Source: G963678445 sp963678445 (lineage in GTDB: Bacteria; Hydrogenedentota; Hydrogenedentia; Hydrogenedentales; G963678445). Taken from it: a stretch of 64,000 nucleotides of DNA. Made by a program: the position numbers and the translations under genes. Location: contig OY782877.1 in the NCBI GenBank assembly GCA_963678445.1, positions 744,001 through 808,000 of the forward strand, written 5' to 3'. The notes below the pieces were generated by a model. The model ran no database searches. It was not told where the DNA came from and was given only the letters and a program-made list of their open reading frames with translations. Numbering within the stretch: the first letter of the stretch is position 1; each line of letters opens with the position of its first letter. Below, piece after piece: positions 1 to 8,785 of this stretch.

Positions 1-330
1 ATGGCCGCGCCTATACCCGATTTACGCGCCGCCCTTTTTACCGGACTGAGCCTGATGTTGCTGTTCACCGCCGCCGACATCGGCAAGGGTGCTCTACAAT
101 GGAAGCGGAAAGGAGCACACGAGGAGGTAAAAGAGGCAGAAGACGCAGCCGACAACGGCAGGAACGACCTAAAAACAGAGAGCAGCCGTGTGCTGGTCAG
201 CCCGATATGGGATCTTTCCCACAAATTCCGCGCCTTTTCCGGTGCAAAGCTCTACCTTGTCGTACTCCTCCTTCTCTCGGCAGAATTCCTGCTCCAATTA
301 GAAGGACGAAGCCTGCTCTGCTGGCTTTAG
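1..330 (+). CDS. C-terminal part of an unrecognised membrane protein (possibly partial)
   Basis: The frame is open from the first base of the window, so the true start may lie upstream; the ATG at base 1 could be internal. The visible 109 residues have a hydrophobic stretch near residues 9-25, a charged middle rich in Lys/Glu/Asp (about 33-62) and a second hydrophobic stretch near 83-97, so the protein probably has at least two membrane segments with a soluble loop between. A different frame is also open over 99-341 but is Arg-rich with no domain features, so I prefer this one. I do not recognise the family. It is followed by palindromic repeats and faces the end of the por operon. Confidence 0.4.
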   Translation: MAAPIPDLRAALFTGLSLMLLFTAADIGKGALQWKRKGAHEEVKEAEDAADNGRNDLKTESSRVLVSPIWDLSHKFRAFSGAKLYLVVLLLLSAEFLLQLEGRSLLCWL

Positions 331-353
331 AGCAATCTTAAGGAATCACAGTG

Positions 354-400
354 CTTCTTTCTTTTTACGGAAAAAGAAAGAAGCAAAGAAAAACGAAGAA
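354..400. repeat. Family C T-rich/A-rich inverted repeat
   Basis: The arms TTCTTTCTTTTTAC and its complement meet at CG and are followed by AAGCAAAGAAAAACGA. The same unit recurs at 12233-12275, 32777-32819, 43455-43485 and 43552-43598, in most cases directly after a stop codon. The hairpin with flanking A/T runs could act as a transcription terminator, but as a conserved, repeated sequence it also looks like a mobile palindrome. Confidence 0.8.
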
Positions 401-423
401 ATTAAAAAGGTTGGCTTGGAACA

Positions 424-509
424 ACAATTCTCGTTCCCATGGTCCTCCGTGGGAATGCATACTACCCCTACCTCTTCGTTCCCACGGAGGACCATGGGAA
501 CGAGAACGG
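424..509. repeat. Family B double-hairpin element
   Basis: Two inverted repeats of the type CGTTCCCA(C/T)GG-tcct-CCGTGGGAACG flank a spacer containing AATGCATACTACCCC. The same order of hairpin, AATGCATAC spacer and second hairpin is found at 43284-43362 and 44080-44152, in degenerate form at 33118-33200, and as a single hairpin at 12017-12042. It is non-coding; short frames that cross it are artefacts of the palindrome. Confidence 0.85.
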
Positions 510-514
510 TGCAT

Positions 515-559
515 AAAAAGTCTCCGCAACGCTGTAATTGTATCGAAACGTTGCGGAGA
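515..559 (-). terminator. Rho-independent terminator of the por operon
   Basis: On the minus strand an 11-bp stem TCTCCGCAACG/CGTTGCGGAGA with a 17-nt loop is followed by CTTTTTATG. It lies about 20 bases beyond the porB stop codon, where the end of the operon transcript is expected. Confidence 0.7.
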
Positions 560-578
560 TGTACCGGTTGAAGAGGAA

Positions 579-1484
579 TTACGCGTCTTTGGCGTCACGC
601 TCTAGGTAAGTTTCCCAACGGACGTTTACCCATTGCTGCATGGCATCGATGGTGTCGTCGTCGATCCCTTTGAAGCGTCCCTGCGTCTGAATGTAGTCGC
701 GTAATGGCGTTAGTTTGCCGGACTTGGCCATGCTCTTGCTCTTGCCGGTCAGACGGAATACGCCATTTTCGATTTCGTAGAGTACGAACGCACCGGTTTC
801 GATGGCCAGTTGCCCCATGGTCACGGTGTCTTTGGCGGCAAACTGCCAGCCGGAGGGACAGGGAGCGGCAAGATGTAAATAGCGTGTGCCGTAAATATCT
901 TTGGCTTTGCGCACTTTGTCGTACAGGTCGGTGGGGTAGGAAGGACAGGCCGTAGCAATGTAGGGGATGTGGTGCGCTTCCATTACCGCAGGAATGTCTT
1001 TGGCGTTCTGCTGTTTTCCAAGCACCGGGGTGGTGGTAGTGCGTGCGCCGCGTGGCGTTGCGCTGGAGCGTTGCGTGCCCGTATTCATGTACGCTTCGTT
1101 ATCGTAGCAGATGTAGATAATGTTGGCGTTGCGTTCGGCTGCGCCGCTCAGCGCCTGGATACCAATATCGGCGGTGCCGCCGTCGCCGGCCATGGCGACC
1201 ACGGGAATGTCTTCTTTACCCAGCGCTTTGAGTCCGGCGGCAACGCCGGAAGCGGATGCGCCGGTACTGGGAAATACCACGTTGAGCCAGGGGACATTGA
1301 CCGATGCATTGGGGTACATGCCGCCAAGCACAGTCAGGCAACTGGCGGGAACGGTAAAAATGCAACGTCCTTCCAGCGCTTTGAGAATGTGCCGCAGTGC
1401 GATGGACAGACTGCAGCCCGCACAGGTGCGGTTACCAGGCAAAAGATGTTCTTCGGCGGGAAGATCCAGAATTCGTGTAGCCAT
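579..1484 (-). CDS. porB: Pyruvate/2-oxoacid:ferredoxin oxidoreductase, beta subunit
   Basis: This is the thiamine-diphosphate-binding subunit of the oxidoreductase that turns pyruvate (or a related 2-oxoacid) and CoA into acetyl-CoA, CO2 and reduced ferredoxin in the cytoplasm. The 301 residues show the cysteine motif CAGC at 21-24, the ThDP/Mg motif GDGG at 100-103 and the following NEAYMNTG at 129-136, all typical of PorB; the length fits the family. It is the last gene of the operon, 8 bases after porA, and is followed by a terminator hairpin. Pyruvate is the likely substrate because the four-subunit A/B/G/D set and the YMNTG-type motif match PorB, but 2-ketoisovalerate or another oxoacid cannot be excluded from sequence alone. 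Confidence 0.93.
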   Translation of the reverse strand: MATRILDLPAEEHLLPGNRTCAGCSLSIALRHILKALEGRCIFTVPASCLTVLGGMYPNASVNVPWLNVVFPSTGASASGVAAGLKALGKEDIPVVAMAGDGGTADIGIQALSGAAERNANIIYICYDNEAYMNTGTQRSSATPRGARTTTTPVLGKQQNAKDIPAVMEAHHIPYIATACPSYPTDLYDKVRKAKDIYGTRYLHLAAPCPSGWQFAAKDTVTMGQLAIETGAFVLYEIENGVFRLTGKSKSMAKSGKLTPLRDYIQTQGRFKGIDDDTIDAMQQWVNVRWETYLERDAKDA

Positions 1485-1492
1485 AGGTGCCT

Positions 1493-2710
1493 CTATATCT
1501 GGCAGTTAAGCCAGGTCGTTTCTTTCTTCGTCAAACCATTATCCACGTCGGCGACGCTTTGACGCACCGCCTCCACCAGTTCGCGGTATTTCACATCACG
1601 TCCCCCCAGACCGGCAATGTAACCGTGCAGGGCGGGTTGTGAGGTGCTGCCGTACAAGGCGGCGCGCAGGTCGGTGTAGATGGGACCTTCATTGCCATAG
1701 CTCACGCTCTTGTCGAACACGGTAACCAGCTTGGCCTTTGCCGTCGCCTCGATAAGCGCTGCTTCGGGGAAGGGACGATAGGCGCGCAAGCCCAGTACGC
1801 CGGCCTGAATGCCTTCCTCGCGCAACTGGTCTACCGCCACCATGGCCTCGCTGGCGAGGCTGCCTGCCGCCAGTAACAGTACCTCGGCATCTTCCGCACG
1901 ATAGTCCCAGGTGAGCCCGCCCCAGGAACGACCGAATGCTTCGCCAAATTCCTTGTCGACTGCCGGGATCAGATCCAGCGCTTCTTTCAACGCTTCCTGA
2001 TGCAGATAGCGGAATTCCATATAGCCATGGCAAAGCGTACCGTCGCTGTTATACTTTGGATTGGCCACCGTCACCGGATTGTGGTTGAGCGGTTGGTCCG
2101 GGTCCAGCACGGTGTGAGGCTTGTACGCCGGCAGAAAACGGTCTACCGCATCCTGCTCCAGCATCTCCACAGGCATCACCGTATGGGAAAGAATAAAACC
2201 GTCGTAGCAGACCATGACGGGTACGTGGATGGTCTCGGCAATCTTGAATGCCTGCACGAAGGTGTCCATGATTTCCTGATTGTTACGGCAATAGAGCTGA
2301 ATCCAGCCCGCATCGCGCATGGTCATGGAATCCTGCTGATCGTTGAGCACACTCCATGGCGCGGCCATGGCGCGGTTGGCGCAGCCCATGACGATGGGAA
2401 GGCGCGCCCCTGCCGCCCAGTGTACCTGTTCGCACATATAGGCCAGACCGTTGGCGCTGGTCGCCGTAAAAACACGCGCACCAACCGTGGAAGCAGCAAT
2501 GCACACGCTCAAAGCGCTGTGTTCGCTTTCCACGGTAACAAATTCTGCGTCCAACGCGCCTTGCTCTACAAATTTGGAAAGATTTTCTACGACGGACGAT
2601 TGCGGGGTGATGGGGTAGGCCGCCACCACCTGTACGCGGCATAGCCGTGCGGCATTCGCCGCCGCTTCGTTTCCGGTCAATATCGCCGTTTTTTCTGTAA
2701 CGGTTGCCAC
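1493..2710 (-). CDS. porA: Pyruvate/2-oxoacid:ferredoxin oxidoreductase, alpha subunit
   Basis: Alpha subunit, 405 residues, which forms the pyrimidine-binding half of the ThDP site together with PorB. The N-terminal motif NEAAANAARL, then AAYPITPQSS near residue 33 and the later ESEHSALSV are hallmarks of the family. I chose the GTG at 2710 because it is preceded by AAAGGAATTGAT, a good ribosome binding site, whereas a longer open frame up to 2827 runs into the end of porD and has low-complexity Arg/Ser-rich sequence. It lies 32 bases after porD and 8 bases before porB, so translation is probably coupled within one operon. No missing residues were noticed. Confidence 0.93.
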   Translation of the reverse strand: MATVTEKTAILTGNEAAANAARLCRVQVVAAYPITPQSSVVENLSKFVEQGALDAEFVTVESEHSALSVCIAASTVGARVFTATSANGLAYMCEQVHWAAGARLPIVMGCANRAMAAPWSVLNDQQDSMTMRDAGWIQLYCRNNQEIMDTFVQAFKIAETIHVPVMVCYDGFILSHTVMPVEMLEQDAVDRFLPAYKPHTVLDPDQPLNHNPVTVANPKYNSDGTLCHGYMEFRYLHQEALKEALDLIPAVDKEFGEAFGRSWGGLTWDYRAEDAEVLLLAAGSLASEAMVAVDQLREEGIQAGVLGLRAYRPFPEAALIEATAKAKLVTVFDKSVSYGNEGPIYTDLRAALYGSTSQPALHGYIAGLGGRDVKYRELVEAVRQSVADVDNGLTKKETTWLNCQI

Positions 2711-2742
2711 ATCAATTCCTTTCACACTACGCGGTGTGCTCG

Positions 2743-3060
2743 TTAATCTGCTGCGTTCTGTTCCTGGGCTTTTGCTTCTGCTTCCGACACCATGGTGATC
2801 GCACCTGCCGGACAAACTTCCGCGCAAATACCACAGCCTTTACAGTAGGTCAGATCGGGTTCGCTACCGACTTCTTTGCTAAAAACCGCTTCGGGGCAAA
2901 AAGCCCAGCATCGGAAACAGGCCGCTTTACCGGCTTTGACCGCCAGACATTTTTCTTTGTCAATAACAGGACGTTCGCTACGCCAATCGCCCGTTTTACC
3001 GGCTTCACCTACACAAGGTGAGCTCACCGATGATTTATGACCACATGAACGTGTTCCCAT
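2743..3060 (-). CDS. porD: Pyruvate/2-oxoacid:ferredoxin oxidoreductase, delta (ferredoxin-like) subunit
   Basis: A 105-residue two-cluster ferredoxin subunit that carries electrons from the ThDP site to external ferredoxin. The second 4Fe-4S motif is canonical (YCKGCGICAEVCPAGAI). The first is irregular: a lone Cys before a KAGKAA insert is followed by CFRCWAFCPEA, as in other PorD proteins where the first ligand is displaced. The N-terminus has an additional Cys pair (about residues 6 and 16) of unknown use. The ATG at 3060 follows a GGAGGTATTT ribosome binding site. It sits 24 bases after porG and 32 before porA. Confidence 0.9.
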   Translation of the reverse strand: MGTRSCGHKSSVSSPCVGEAGKTGDWRSERPVIDKEKCLAVKAGKAACFRCWAFCPEAVFSKEVGSEPDLTYCKGCGICAEVCPAGAITMVSEAEAKAQEQNAAD

Positions 3061-3084
3061 GAAATACCTCCAACACTGCGCCGT

Positions 3085-3684
3085 TTATTTCCCGTTCAAC
3101 TGGGTGCGCTCATACGTTAATCGCGCCGCTTCCAGATTCCGCTGTGCAGCGGTGCTGGAAAATGCGTTTCCAAGCGCGATTTCAACATCCTCCAATGAAA
3201 TCAATTCCGTAGCGCGCGCTACGGCGCCCAACATGGCGGTGTTTACCATAACCGCCCCGGAAATTACCAAACCCGCCTCTTTGGCCGCAGCGCTTGCGTT
3301 TGCTGTTGCACAGCAAAACGTATCGGGGATATCAAAATATTCCGGCGCATGGTGGCTGTTGATAATAATCCAGCCGCCTGGCTTGAGCCCGGCCAAGGTA
3401 TCTGCTGTTTTCATCAGGGTCTCATCCAGCACGATGACGACCGACGGCGTTTCCGGTTGCGAAAAGGCCCGAATGGTGCGTACCGCCAGGCGTGTGGAAG
3501 CGGTTACCGGCGCGCCACGGCGTTCTGCGCCAAAGGAGGGCGCTGAGGTAACCCCTTTGAAACCCGCATTGAAACCGGCGGCGGCAAGCATTTTAGCTGA
3601 GGACACCGCCCCCTGGCCCCCGCGACCATGCCAACGAATTTCACAAATACCATTGTTTTCTGTTTGTGCTATCTTTGCATTCAT
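3085..3684 (-). CDS. porG: Pyruvate/2-oxoacid:ferredoxin oxidoreductase, gamma subunit
   Basis: The gamma subunit, about 199 residues, starts its conserved domain with EIRWHGRGGQGAVSSAK, the GRGGQG loop typical of PorG/IorB-like domains, and continues with SFGAERRGAPV, another family signature. It helps bind CoA and assemble the complex. The frame stays open to a TTG at 3723, inside the upstream gene; I prefer the ATG at 3684, 10 bases downstream of the LUD stop codon at 3695, because it avoids the overlap and leaves a normal-length subunit. The ribosome binding site (AAGAGC) is weak, so translation may be coupled to the upstream gene. Confidence 0.9.
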   Translation of the reverse strand: MNAKIAQTENNGICEIRWHGRGGQGAVSSAKMLAAAGFNAGFKGVTSAPSFGAERRGAPVTASTRLAVRTIRAFSQPETPSVVIVLDETLMKTADTLAGLKPGGWIIINSHHAPEYFDIPDTFCCATANASAAAKEAGLVISGAVMVNTAMLGAVARATELISLEDVEIALGNAFSSTAAQRNLEAARLTYERTQLNGK

Positions 3685-3694
3685 CGCTTTGCTC

Positions 3695-4414
3695 TTAAAT
3701 TCCCAATTCTTCTCCGACAACAATCACGGTCATCTCCGTTGCTATCGGCTTCGCATCTAATACCAACGTAATACGGCATAGCCGTTGGTGTGGACGACAA
3801 GCACCGCATAGGCCCGTTTGAGCGCATGGCGTAGTTGCACCAATGCTCTTCAGCGCTTGCGGCGCACAGACACTACGGATACGAGTGTAGGCGTCATCCA
3901 GTGAATCCACTATTTTCTGCGCACCCGCCACCACAATAACTTTTCCGGGACCAAAGGTCATCGCGGCAACACGATTCCCAATCCCGTCCATACTCACCAG
4001 CTGCCCCGACAAGGTCAACGCATTTACACTGGTTAGAAAAACATCACTGGTCAACTGTGCACGCCGCACGGCCAACACTTCCTCTGGCGTCAAGCCTGGC
4101 GTCCAGTGGTCGGCCAGGGTATGTCCCGCCTCGCTAAGTTGTTCGGGAAGCGCCAGTTGTCGCAGGCTGAGCGAGCCGCCAAGACCTACCTGCGCCTGCG
4201 CAGGGATACGTTCCCATATCGCTTGCAATGCCGCGGCGCGATCCTGGGCGTACAGGGCCTCAAACTGGTTGGCCTGTAGCGATTTGACAGCCCGTTTTGC
4301 GCGCTGCTCCCAATGCCACTGGCGGGTAGCCTGCGCTTCGTCCAGACGCTTCGCAAAGGTGTCGGAGGAAGACGCAGCTATGTTTTGAGTTGACGCGGAA
4401 TGAGTATCTGACAT
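3695..4414 (-). CDS. LUD-domain (LutC/YkgG-like) protein
   Basis: A 239-residue cytoplasmic protein of the LUD family (DUF162). The C-terminal motif CAQTGLCGACRPHQRLC followed by an EMTVIVVGEELG-like end is characteristic of the stand-alone LUD proteins; GLGGSLSLRQL near residue 77 and the VNALTLSGQLVSMDGIGNR stretch also match. LutC-type proteins take part in L-lactate oxidation to pyruvate in other bacteria; in this operon, immediately upstream of porG, the protein could link lactate or another hydroxy acid to the POR complex, but no LutA/LutB genes are in view. The first ~35 residues are polar and probably flexible. It is the first gene of the five-gene operon. Confidence 0.85.
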   Translation of the reverse strand: MSDTHSASTQNIAASSSDTFAKRLDEAQATRQWHWEQRAKRAVKSLQANQFEALYAQDRAAALQAIWERIPAQAQVGLGGSLSLRQLALPEQLSEAGHTLADHWTPGLTPEEVLAVRRAQLTSDVFLTSVNALTLSGQLVSMDGIGNRVAAMTFGPGKVIVVAGAQKIVDSLDDAYTRIRSVCAPQALKSIGATTPCAQTGLCGACRPHQRLCRITLVLDAKPIATEMTVIVVGEELGI

Positions 4415-4450
4415 GCACGCACCTGTGGGAAATTACGATTTGCTCAGTTC

Positions 4451-4570
4451 AGTGGCTGACACTGCAAAGGCTGTCATAAAAAATGTAATTTTTGTGGTAG
4501 TTCGGGACAGCAAGGACAATATCTCCTGGGTGTGGCCCTGGCCACCTTGCGGTCGCTGGACCGCTTTAGT
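4451..4570 (-). repeat. Family A dispersed palindromic element
   Basis: This copy contains, in order, a GTGGCTGACACT edge, TGTCATAAAAA, GTGGCC-ct-GGCCAC and the hairpin GCGGTC-GCTG-GACCGC with a CTTTAGT edge. It is inverted relative to the copies at 13103-13320. The non-coding stretch 4415-4972 otherwise holds only the terminator below; the open frame across it (4433-4867) has no family features. Confidence 0.85.
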
Positions 4571-4908
4571 AGAGGGATTATAGCACTGAGGCAAGCAGCA
4601 CGCAAGTTCGTGTATTTTAACATTATTAGTACACAAACACTCCAGCGCCAACCGGGATATGTAGAGACAGGGGCATGACTGGCCATAGCAAGATTTTAGC
4701 GTCGATAAACTATGTCTGGCGCTTTTTTTGCAGAGCCACCCAGCTTCCCAACCCAAACTTCTGTTGCGCCCTCTAAAGAGCGGCGTAGAAATTCCATTTT
4801 CCAAGCCGTGCGTCAGCTTGGGGGGTGGGGTATGCGCGACAGGAAAGCTGTGTACGCGTCCTAACATCGTAGTGCTGCGGTTTAGCGGGTGAAACTCAGG
4901 GGAGGGAA

Positions 4909-4946
4909 TAAAAAAGTGCGCCGACCGGGAATCCCGATCGGCGCAC
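4909..4946 (-). terminator. Rho-independent terminator of the LRR protein gene
   Basis: On the minus strand a 14-bp stem with one mismatch (GTGCGCCGA-T-CGGG ... CCCG-G-TCGGCGCAC) is followed by TTTTTTATT. It lies 27 bases beyond the stop codon at 4973. Confidence 0.85.
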
Positions 4947-4972
4947 GGTATGGAAGGGTGTGTTATTCGCGA

Positions 4973-7195
4973 CTAATCAACTACAGGTGCTCCAACACAG
5001 AAGCCGTCTTCCGTCGCCGGAACTTCATCGGGGCAGTAGTTGTAGCCGGTGGAATTGTAGAACTGGATAATGCGCAGCAGTTCGGAAATGCCGACTTTCC
5101 AGTCTTGCGGATTGTAGTCGCTGTCATGCGGCGTGCAACCGGTCGCACCGCTGCCTGGCGCAAATCCATCTTCGGTAAGGTCTGCACATTGGTAACCTGC
5201 AGAGTTGAAGAACTGGATTACGCGAAGCAGTTCGGAAAGGTTGATGATGTTGTCGCTGTTCTGATCCGCAGAGTGGAACTCGTCGACAACCGCACCTTCG
5301 CCTTCACCCTCGACCGCACCTTCGCCATCGCCCTCGCCCTCGCCTTCGCCATCGCCTTCCGCGACAAAGACGGCGGTAATGGTAGTGTCCTGGGTGAGTG
5401 TTATCTCAAGAATGGAGTTGTTGGGATTGGCCTCGCCGATAGGACCAACCCATTCGGAGAAGCGATACCCAGGATCGCCAAATGCCTGGATACGAACGGT
5501 TGCGCCATCCACATAGCGATACACATCGGCCGACGGCGTTGTCGAGCCTTGCCCGTTAAGAGCAATGGTAAGATCCCATCCGGCGTCCCCATAGACCGCA
5601 GTAACGTTCTTGTCAGCGGTCATAATTACACTGGTGTTAAAGGCGAAACCACTGATGTCACCCTGCCAGCCGCCAAAGTAGCTACCGAGACCGGGGACAG
5701 CATCCAGGAAAACCGTACGGCCATCCAGATAGGAGTATGCACCAGGAACATTAACGGGGCGTGTAACGCCAGCACCGCTACCGGTATGGCTCAGGGTAAG
5801 CGTGTGATCCCCTGCAAGAAATTCGGCGGTGACGCTTTTGTCGCTGTCCATCGTGAGGCTTTGGAAGTAATCGGTGCCGGTAACATCGCCTTGCCATTCA
5901 TTAAACGCAAAGCTGCTGCCATCAACCGGGGTGGCCAGCAAACCGATAACTTCGTCTGTCTCGTAGGCGGTTACCCCGGCTGCCGGAGAAACGTTACCGG
6001 TACCTACTACGGTCATGGTAAGTTCATAACCGCAGACGGTGTTGTATTGGAAGAGCCCGGTAGTAAAGCGCGCCTCAATTGTAGGAATCTGGTTGCAAGC
6101 CGCCGTTTGGGTCAATGGGTTGTTTCGGACATCCAGCTCGTCCTCTCCACCAATATCGGTATTGTTGACGATAGGGGTCAAATCGGTAATCTGGTTGCCG
6201 TTGAGACTCAGACCAGTAAGCCCGGTAAGCGATGCAATCGCATCGATCGTCACGATAGCATTGTCACTCAGGTCCAGTTCCTGCAAGCCGGTAAGGCCGT
6301 TAAGGGCTGAGATATCGGTCAACTGGTTTTCTGGGAAATACGCATTGGCCAGATTAGTGAGTCCGCTAACGCCCGTCAGGGAGCTAATGTCTGTAGCAAC
6401 GACTGAAACCAGTTGCAAAGCGGTAAAATTCGACAGGAAACCGAGGGAGGTAATCGGCAGAGAGTCCATCAGCAAGGTGTTAACGGAAGTCAATGCGTTA
6501 AGGCCGCTGAGGTCGCTAAGATTGGACTCTGCCAAGAATGCCAGGGTGAGTAAGCTGGTCATGGTATTTAGTGTAGCTACATCCGCGTTTTGCAGTCCGG
6601 CGTTCGAAGAAATAAAAAACTGCAAGGTATCGCCAACATCCTGCAGGGGGGTAAAACTGCCAATGTTGTTATTACCAAGCACAAGCCTTTGCAGGCCGTT
6701 GAGGCTGGAGATGGCGCTGATGTCGCTCAAATCAGGGTTACCGACGATACCGAGATAGGTAAGCCCTGTCAAAGAAGTCAGTGGGCTCAGGTCGGTAATC
6801 TGGTTGGTATTGGTAAGGCCAAGATCAGCATTCTCATCATCACCAAAGGGGTCGCCGCTACCGATTTCGAGGTAGGTCAATCCGGTCAGGCCCTGAATCG
6901 GCGTCAAGCTGCTAATGCTGTTACGCGCCAATGTAAGTGTTGTGAGCGAGGTGCACGCTTCCAAACCTGTCAGCGAGGTAATGCCTAAGCCCGAAGCATC
7001 CAGTTCCGTAAAGGAAGAATTGGCAAGCTCGGTATCGTCAGGGGGAGTACTCAATGTCAACCCGGTTGCCGCTTCCCACTGTGTACGTACCGCAGCCGCC
7101 AGATTTGCATCGGTAAATGTTACCGGTGCAGCAACTGCCGTGAGTGCAAACAGCACTAAACTTGGAATTAACCCCAATAGAACCTTTTTACACAT
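4973..7195 (-). CDS. Secreted leucine-rich-repeat protein with InlB-type repeats and C-terminal doubled ELLR module
   Basis: A 740-residue exported protein. It starts with a signal peptide (MCKKVLLGLIPSLVLFALTA, cleavage near AVAA). Residues ~35-375 are SDS22-like leucine-rich repeats (pattern LTSLTGLTYLxI, xNQITDLSPL). Next come three copies of an InlB B-repeat-like domain (LTMTVVGTGNVSPAAG..., LTLSHTGSGAGVTRP..., LTIALNGQGSTTPSA...), a Gly-Glu linker and a terminal module with two ISELLR/LSELLR helices and EF-hand-like DQNSDNIINLSELL. The ATG at 7195 has an AAAGGAGA ribosome binding site and begins the signal peptide; an upstream extension to 7369 is unlikely. Known LRR-InlB proteins mediate surface interactions; the terminal module recurs in the WD40 protein at 18623-21196 and may be an anchoring or sorting tag (inference). 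Confidence 0.88.
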   Translation of the reverse strand: MCKKVLLGLIPSLVLFALTAVAAPVTFTDANLAAAVRTQWEAATGLTLSTPPDDTELANSSFTELDASGLGITSLTGLEACTSLTTLTLARNSISSLTPIQGLTGLTYLEIGSGDPFGDDENADLGLTNTNQITDLSPLTSLTGLTYLGIVGNPDLSDISAISSLNGLQRLVLGNNNIGSFTPLQDVGDTLQFFISSNAGLQNADVATLNTMTSLLTLAFLAESNLSDLSGLNALTSVNTLLMDSLPITSLGFLSNFTALQLVSVVATDISSLTGVSGLTNLANAYFPENQLTDISALNGLTGLQELDLSDNAIVTIDAIASLTGLTGLSLNGNQITDLTPIVNNTDIGGEDELDVRNNPLTQTAACNQIPTIEARFTTGLFQYNTVCGYELTMTVVGTGNVSPAAGVTAYETDEVIGLLATPVDGSSFAFNEWQGDVTGTDYFQSLTMDSDKSVTAEFLAGDHTLTLSHTGSGAGVTRPVNVPGAYSYLDGRTVFLDAVPGLGSYFGGWQGDISGFAFNTSVIMTADKNVTAVYGDAGWDLTIALNGQGSTTPSADVYRYVDGATVRIQAFGDPGYRFSEWVGPIGEANPNNSILEITLTQDTTITAVFVAEGDGEGEGEGDGEGAVEGEGEGAVVDEFHSADQNSDNIINLSELLRVIQFFNSAGYQCADLTEDGFAPGSGATGCTPHDSDYNPQDWKVGISELLRIIQFYNSTGYNYCPDEVPATEDGFCVGAPVVD

Positions 7196-7845
7196 GGTAT
7201 TCTCCTTTGCTGAAATGCCTTGCGTATCCGATGTATCGACATGCGCTACAAGGGGCACTTTTAATCGGCACCAAAACCCATCCCAAAAACACTGTATCAT
7301 TCCTGTGTGAGTCCATATACCCCAGACTCTACAGAAAGCCATGATAGCATGGTTCGTAGAAATAAACAAAGCTTAAATTTCTCATAACTACCGTTTTCGA
7401 ATTCACCTTTATTTTTGTCAATTTATACCACTGCTCCAGGGAACAAAACGAGAATTTTTTGTTTTTCAATTCCGAAAACTCCGCATTTATGCAAAATATG
7501 TCTTGTGCTAAGACGCATGGAACGCTGAGAGAAGGTACAAATCCTCAGGTTTATGACAACTTTCGCAATGTTCTTCTTTTTTAATGCACTGTTTTGATTT
7601 TTTTGTGTAGTTACTGCAGCCCCGTCTTTTATTCCCCCGGCTCCTAAACCTGCCTGAAAGGAAAAAAAGGGGGAGACTTGACTAAAATGTCGGATTACTG
7701 TAAAAACGCTACAACGTCATTACCGCTTCTGCTTAAATGGTCTACTGCGCAAACGGGGGCATCGCGGGAGCTTTACGGAGGGGGAAAGGGGGGAAAGCTT
7801 TTTCCCTGCCTGAGCCTTGGAACGTATGAGAAAGGTGTAGCACAT
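7196..7845. other. Non-coding region between divergent secreted-protein genes
   Basis: This 650-base stretch separates two divergently transcribed genes for exported proteins. It is AT-rich between about 7340 and 7620 and must hold both promoters, but I could not fix a convincing -35/-10 pair. A longer frame on the plus strand (7678-7845) merely extends the following gene upstream of its signal peptide. No repeat family or RNA gene was recognised. Confidence 0.5.
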
Positions 7846-8778
7846 ATGAAAAGAGTGCTCCGATTCATGATCCCTGTCGCCTTGTTCTGTCTTTTTTTGT
7901 TGCGTGGTACGTTTGGGCTGCCAACGGCCCCCGCTATGGATGGATGGCGGGTGGTTAGTTGGAATGTTGAGTCGGGCGATGCTGACCCCAAGGTGCTCTC
8001 TGCCTTTATTGCGCAATACGAGGGCTGCGATCTTTGGGGCTTTAGCGAGGTACAGAATGCCTCTTGGGCGCAGCAGTTTGAAACGGCGGCGGAGGTGGGT
8101 GAGCATGCGGATTTTAAACGTATTCTGGGCAGCACCGGTCGTGCAGACCGTCTTCTTATTGTCTACAATGCCAGCGAATTCGAATTATGTGCACAGCGTG
8201 AATTGCACACAATCAATCCGGGCAAACGTGTGCGCTCGCCGCTTGTGGCCCATCTTCGGGAAAAGGACACCGGTTATGAATTTCTGTTCATGGTCAACCA
8301 TTTGTACCGAAGCAATGCGGCGGCGAGGCTGGAGCAAGCGCGTCAGTTGAATGCCTGGGCCCAACAGCAGCGCCTCCCTGTTATTGCCGTAGGCGATTAT
8401 AATTTTGATTGGCAGGTCAGTGGGGGCGAGACGAAACATGATCGTGCGTTTGATGCGTTGACGCGGGATAACGTCTTTCGCTGGGTGCGCCCCAAACGTC
8501 TTGTGCGGACGCAGGCGAATCCCAGATACAACAGTGTGCTCGATTTTGTCTTTACCGTGGACCCGACGCAACGTTGGGTAGCCGAATCTGAAATAGTCGT
8601 GCGCAAAAATGATTTCCCGGATACGAAAACCACTTCGGACCATCGTCCGGTGGCTGCCACTTTTTCAACCAACCGGGGGGGCAACACCGCACTCAACACG
8701 GCTTCCGAAAAGCTGCTGCAACTCACGCGTGATGGCTATGAAAAGCTACATGCCGCGTGGAAGGCTTTTGAAAAGTAG
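7846..8778 (+). CDS. Secreted endonuclease/exonuclease/phosphatase-fold protein
   Basis: A 310-residue exported protein of the EEP (DNase I-like) superfamily. Motifs in order: WRVVSWNVESG (metal-site Asn near residue 37), LWGFSEVQN (catalytic Glu), MVNHLYRSNAA, VIAVGDYNFDW (GDxN) and TTSDHRPVAATF (SDHRPV catalytic Asp/His). These show all the usual catalytic positions of metal-dependent phosphodiesterases. The ATG at 7846 starts a signal peptide (MKRVLRFMIPVALFCLFLL) after GAGAAAGGTG. The substrate could be nucleic acid, phospholipid or sugar phosphate; family membership alone does not tell. It stands alone, convergent with cstA. Confidence 0.85.
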   Translation: MKRVLRFMIPVALFCLFLLRGTFGLPTAPAMDGWRVVSWNVESGDADPKVLSAFIAQYEGCDLWGFSEVQNASWAQQFETAAEVGEHADFKRILGSTGRADRLLIVYNASEFELCAQRELHTINPGKRVRSPLVAHLREKDTGYEFLFMVNHLYRSNAAARLEQARQLNAWAQQQRLPVIAVGDYNFDWQVSGGETKHDRAFDALTRDNVFRWVRPKRLVRTQANPRYNSVLDFVFTVDPTQRWVAESEIVVRKNDFPDTKTTSDHRPVAATFSTNRGGNTALNTASEKLLQLTRDGYEKLHAAWKAFEK

Positions 8779-8785
8779 GCGTCCG

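Noticed and set aside
351..605. Small genes over 351-605 on either strand
   Set aside because: The open frames are produced by palindromic family B and C repeats and encode symmetric Arg/Gly/Pro-rich strings.
4889..6310. Long plus-strand open frame (473 codons) opposite the LRR gene
   Set aside because: It is antisense to the repeats of a clear LRR protein, its composition reflects the opposite strand, and it has no family motifs or ribosome binding site.
7678..7845. Longer start for the EEP-fold protein
   Set aside because: The upstream 56 codons are not signal-like and would bury the clear signal peptide starting at 7846.
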